This document shows, piece by piece, positions 62,826 through 64,000 of a stretch of DNA of 64,000 nucleotides. The notes under the pieces were generated by a model. The model was not told the DNA's origin. It saw nothing but the letters and a program-made list of their open reading frames with translations, and did no database searches. How positions within the stretch are numbered: the first letter of the stretch is position 1; every line of letters starts with the position of its first letter. The position numbers and the translations under genes are program-made. Origin of the DNA: Glandiceps talaboti (Eukaryota > Hemichordata > Enteropneusta > Spengelidae); NCBI RefSeq assembly GCF_964340395.1, contig NC_135553.1, positions 10,494,501-10,558,500 of the forward strand, given 5' to 3'.

Positions 62826-63540
62826 ATCCGATTTAGTTACTTTCAATTCAAAAACAGGTCCTGTTTTGCTCACTTTCAACCCAATACAAGTCCCATTTAG
62901 TCCATTTTCAACCCGACAGAGACCCCATATTTGAGCCCTATAATGCAACCTCCTACAATGCAAATCGCACGCTGCGCCATTTTTAATCCCCACAGTGAAT
63001 GCAGGTGACTTTTAACCCCAAACATAGACCTAAACAAAAATGCTCGACAGAACAATGAACATGTGAGTGAAATGGTAATATTTTTTTGAATCCGGGTGAA
63101 TACAACACATTGCCTTTAAATTTCATAAGGTCGACAAATAATAAATTTGTGTATATTAAGTACATATTACAAAATACCTGTTTGCCTTTAGGAAGTGAAG
63201 GCCTGTTGAATTCCTACTTGGTGATATTTTTTTCGGTAAGTTTTCTTTTATTAGAATAACTCCAAACACAGTTTTTCATGTTCCTCATTCCCATAATAAC
63301 AATGAAAACAAAATTAACAATTGTGCAAAATAACTAAATAATCATCAAATCGAAAGTGATGATGTCTAAATCACCATGACAACAGTCTTTAAAGTGTAAT
63401 TATGTTTAATTACTGTTCATGATACTGTATACTTTTCTACTGTGTTAAAATTGCTTCATTATTGTTTAATTTGTGTAGACTTGCTCGATACAATTTCTCT
63501 AATGTATTGTTTCCAGTCAGCTAATTTAATATAATGTTCG
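62826..63540. other. Non-coding, nothing recognised
   Basis: No supported features on either strand. Confidence 0.5.
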
Positions 63541-63624
63541 TGTGTGTGTGTGTGTGTCTGTGTCTGAGTCTGTGTGTATGTGTGTGTGTCTGTCTCTATG
63601 TCTATGTCTGTGTCTGTGTGCGCC

Positions 63625-63679
<55 letters not shown>
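63541..63679. repeat. (GT)n-(GTCT)n compound microsatellite
   Basis: GT and GTCT/TCTG repeats; the Cys-Val/Cys-Leu-Ser and Gln-Thr-Asp-Arg frames through it are artefacts. Confidence 0.97.
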
Positions 63680-64000
63680 ACATGTGTCTGGGTGTGTGAT
63701 AGGGATCATTTCGAAATTCGTTGCAGCGGCATATGAAAATCAAAAACAATAAAAAATACAAGCAATAACATTTGTGTTTTAAATTATATATATTATACAT
63801 ATAGAGGACACAATCGAAGAGAGTTGCCGAAAGCGTCAGCACTTTCATCGTAATATATTCTATCCTGAGTTTGCTGGCAAAATAGTAGATACATTATGCC
63901 ATACCAAACAACATAATGTATCACGTGAAAATGAAACCATCATGTATTATGTATCTGTTGACGAAAGCAAAGAGTACATAAAATCACAGACAAGGAAAAA
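63680..64000. other. Non-coding window end
   Basis: Nothing recognised. Confidence 0.5.

Overview
This window reads as a piece of an AT-rich bilaterian animal genome: long introns, many diverged microsatellites and minisatellites, short foldback elements, and no operon-like gene packing. The abundance of simple repeats and of palindromic ACATGTACATGT words suggests a marine invertebrate, but I cannot fix the phylum from this sequence.

One gene is supported: a peptide O-xylosyltransferase (XYLT, glycosyltransferase family 14), on the + strand. Eight exons (43681-44155, 44549-44721, 48017-48219, 48873-48953, 49774-49990, 50825-51001, 51223-51678, 53385-54065) join in frame into 820 residues ending at a TAG stop. 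They cover part of the stem, the whole catalytic region and the C-terminal xylosyltransferase domain. The N-terminal exon (cytoplasmic tail and Golgi membrane anchor) is not seen. It probably lies upstream of the window, so positions 1-43680 would be a very large first intron; intergenic sequence cannot be excluded.

Layout: 1-43680 is non-coding, with tandem repeats (2.06-2.25 kb, 4.9-5.3 kb, 18.5 kb, 23.1-23.7 kb, 28.85-29.04 kb, 34.2 kb, 37.6 kb, 40.05-40.18 kb, 42.8-43.04 kb), a Tc1/mariner-like miniature element (13.35-13.60 kb), dispersed repeat pairs and a tRNA-derived SINE remnant (38.2 kb). 43681-54065 is the XYLT coding part. 54066 to about 55.6 kb is probable 3' UTR with a degenerate 37-bp repeat. 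55.6-64 kb is 3' flank with a 3-copy 153-168 bp tandem repeat, a GTGTACAT-rich minisatellite, microsatellites and a second copy of a foldback element that also sits in an XYLT intron.

The most striking observation is at the exon 44549-44721 boundary. A 62-bp block made of the last 44 exon bases (14 catalytic-domain codons), the splice donor and 18 intron bases is tandemly repeated, giving ten donor sites in a row, of which only the first leaves the reading frame open. Other splice-related oddities are a GC-AG intron after 51678 and a (TG)58 tract seven bases downstream of the donor at 49991.
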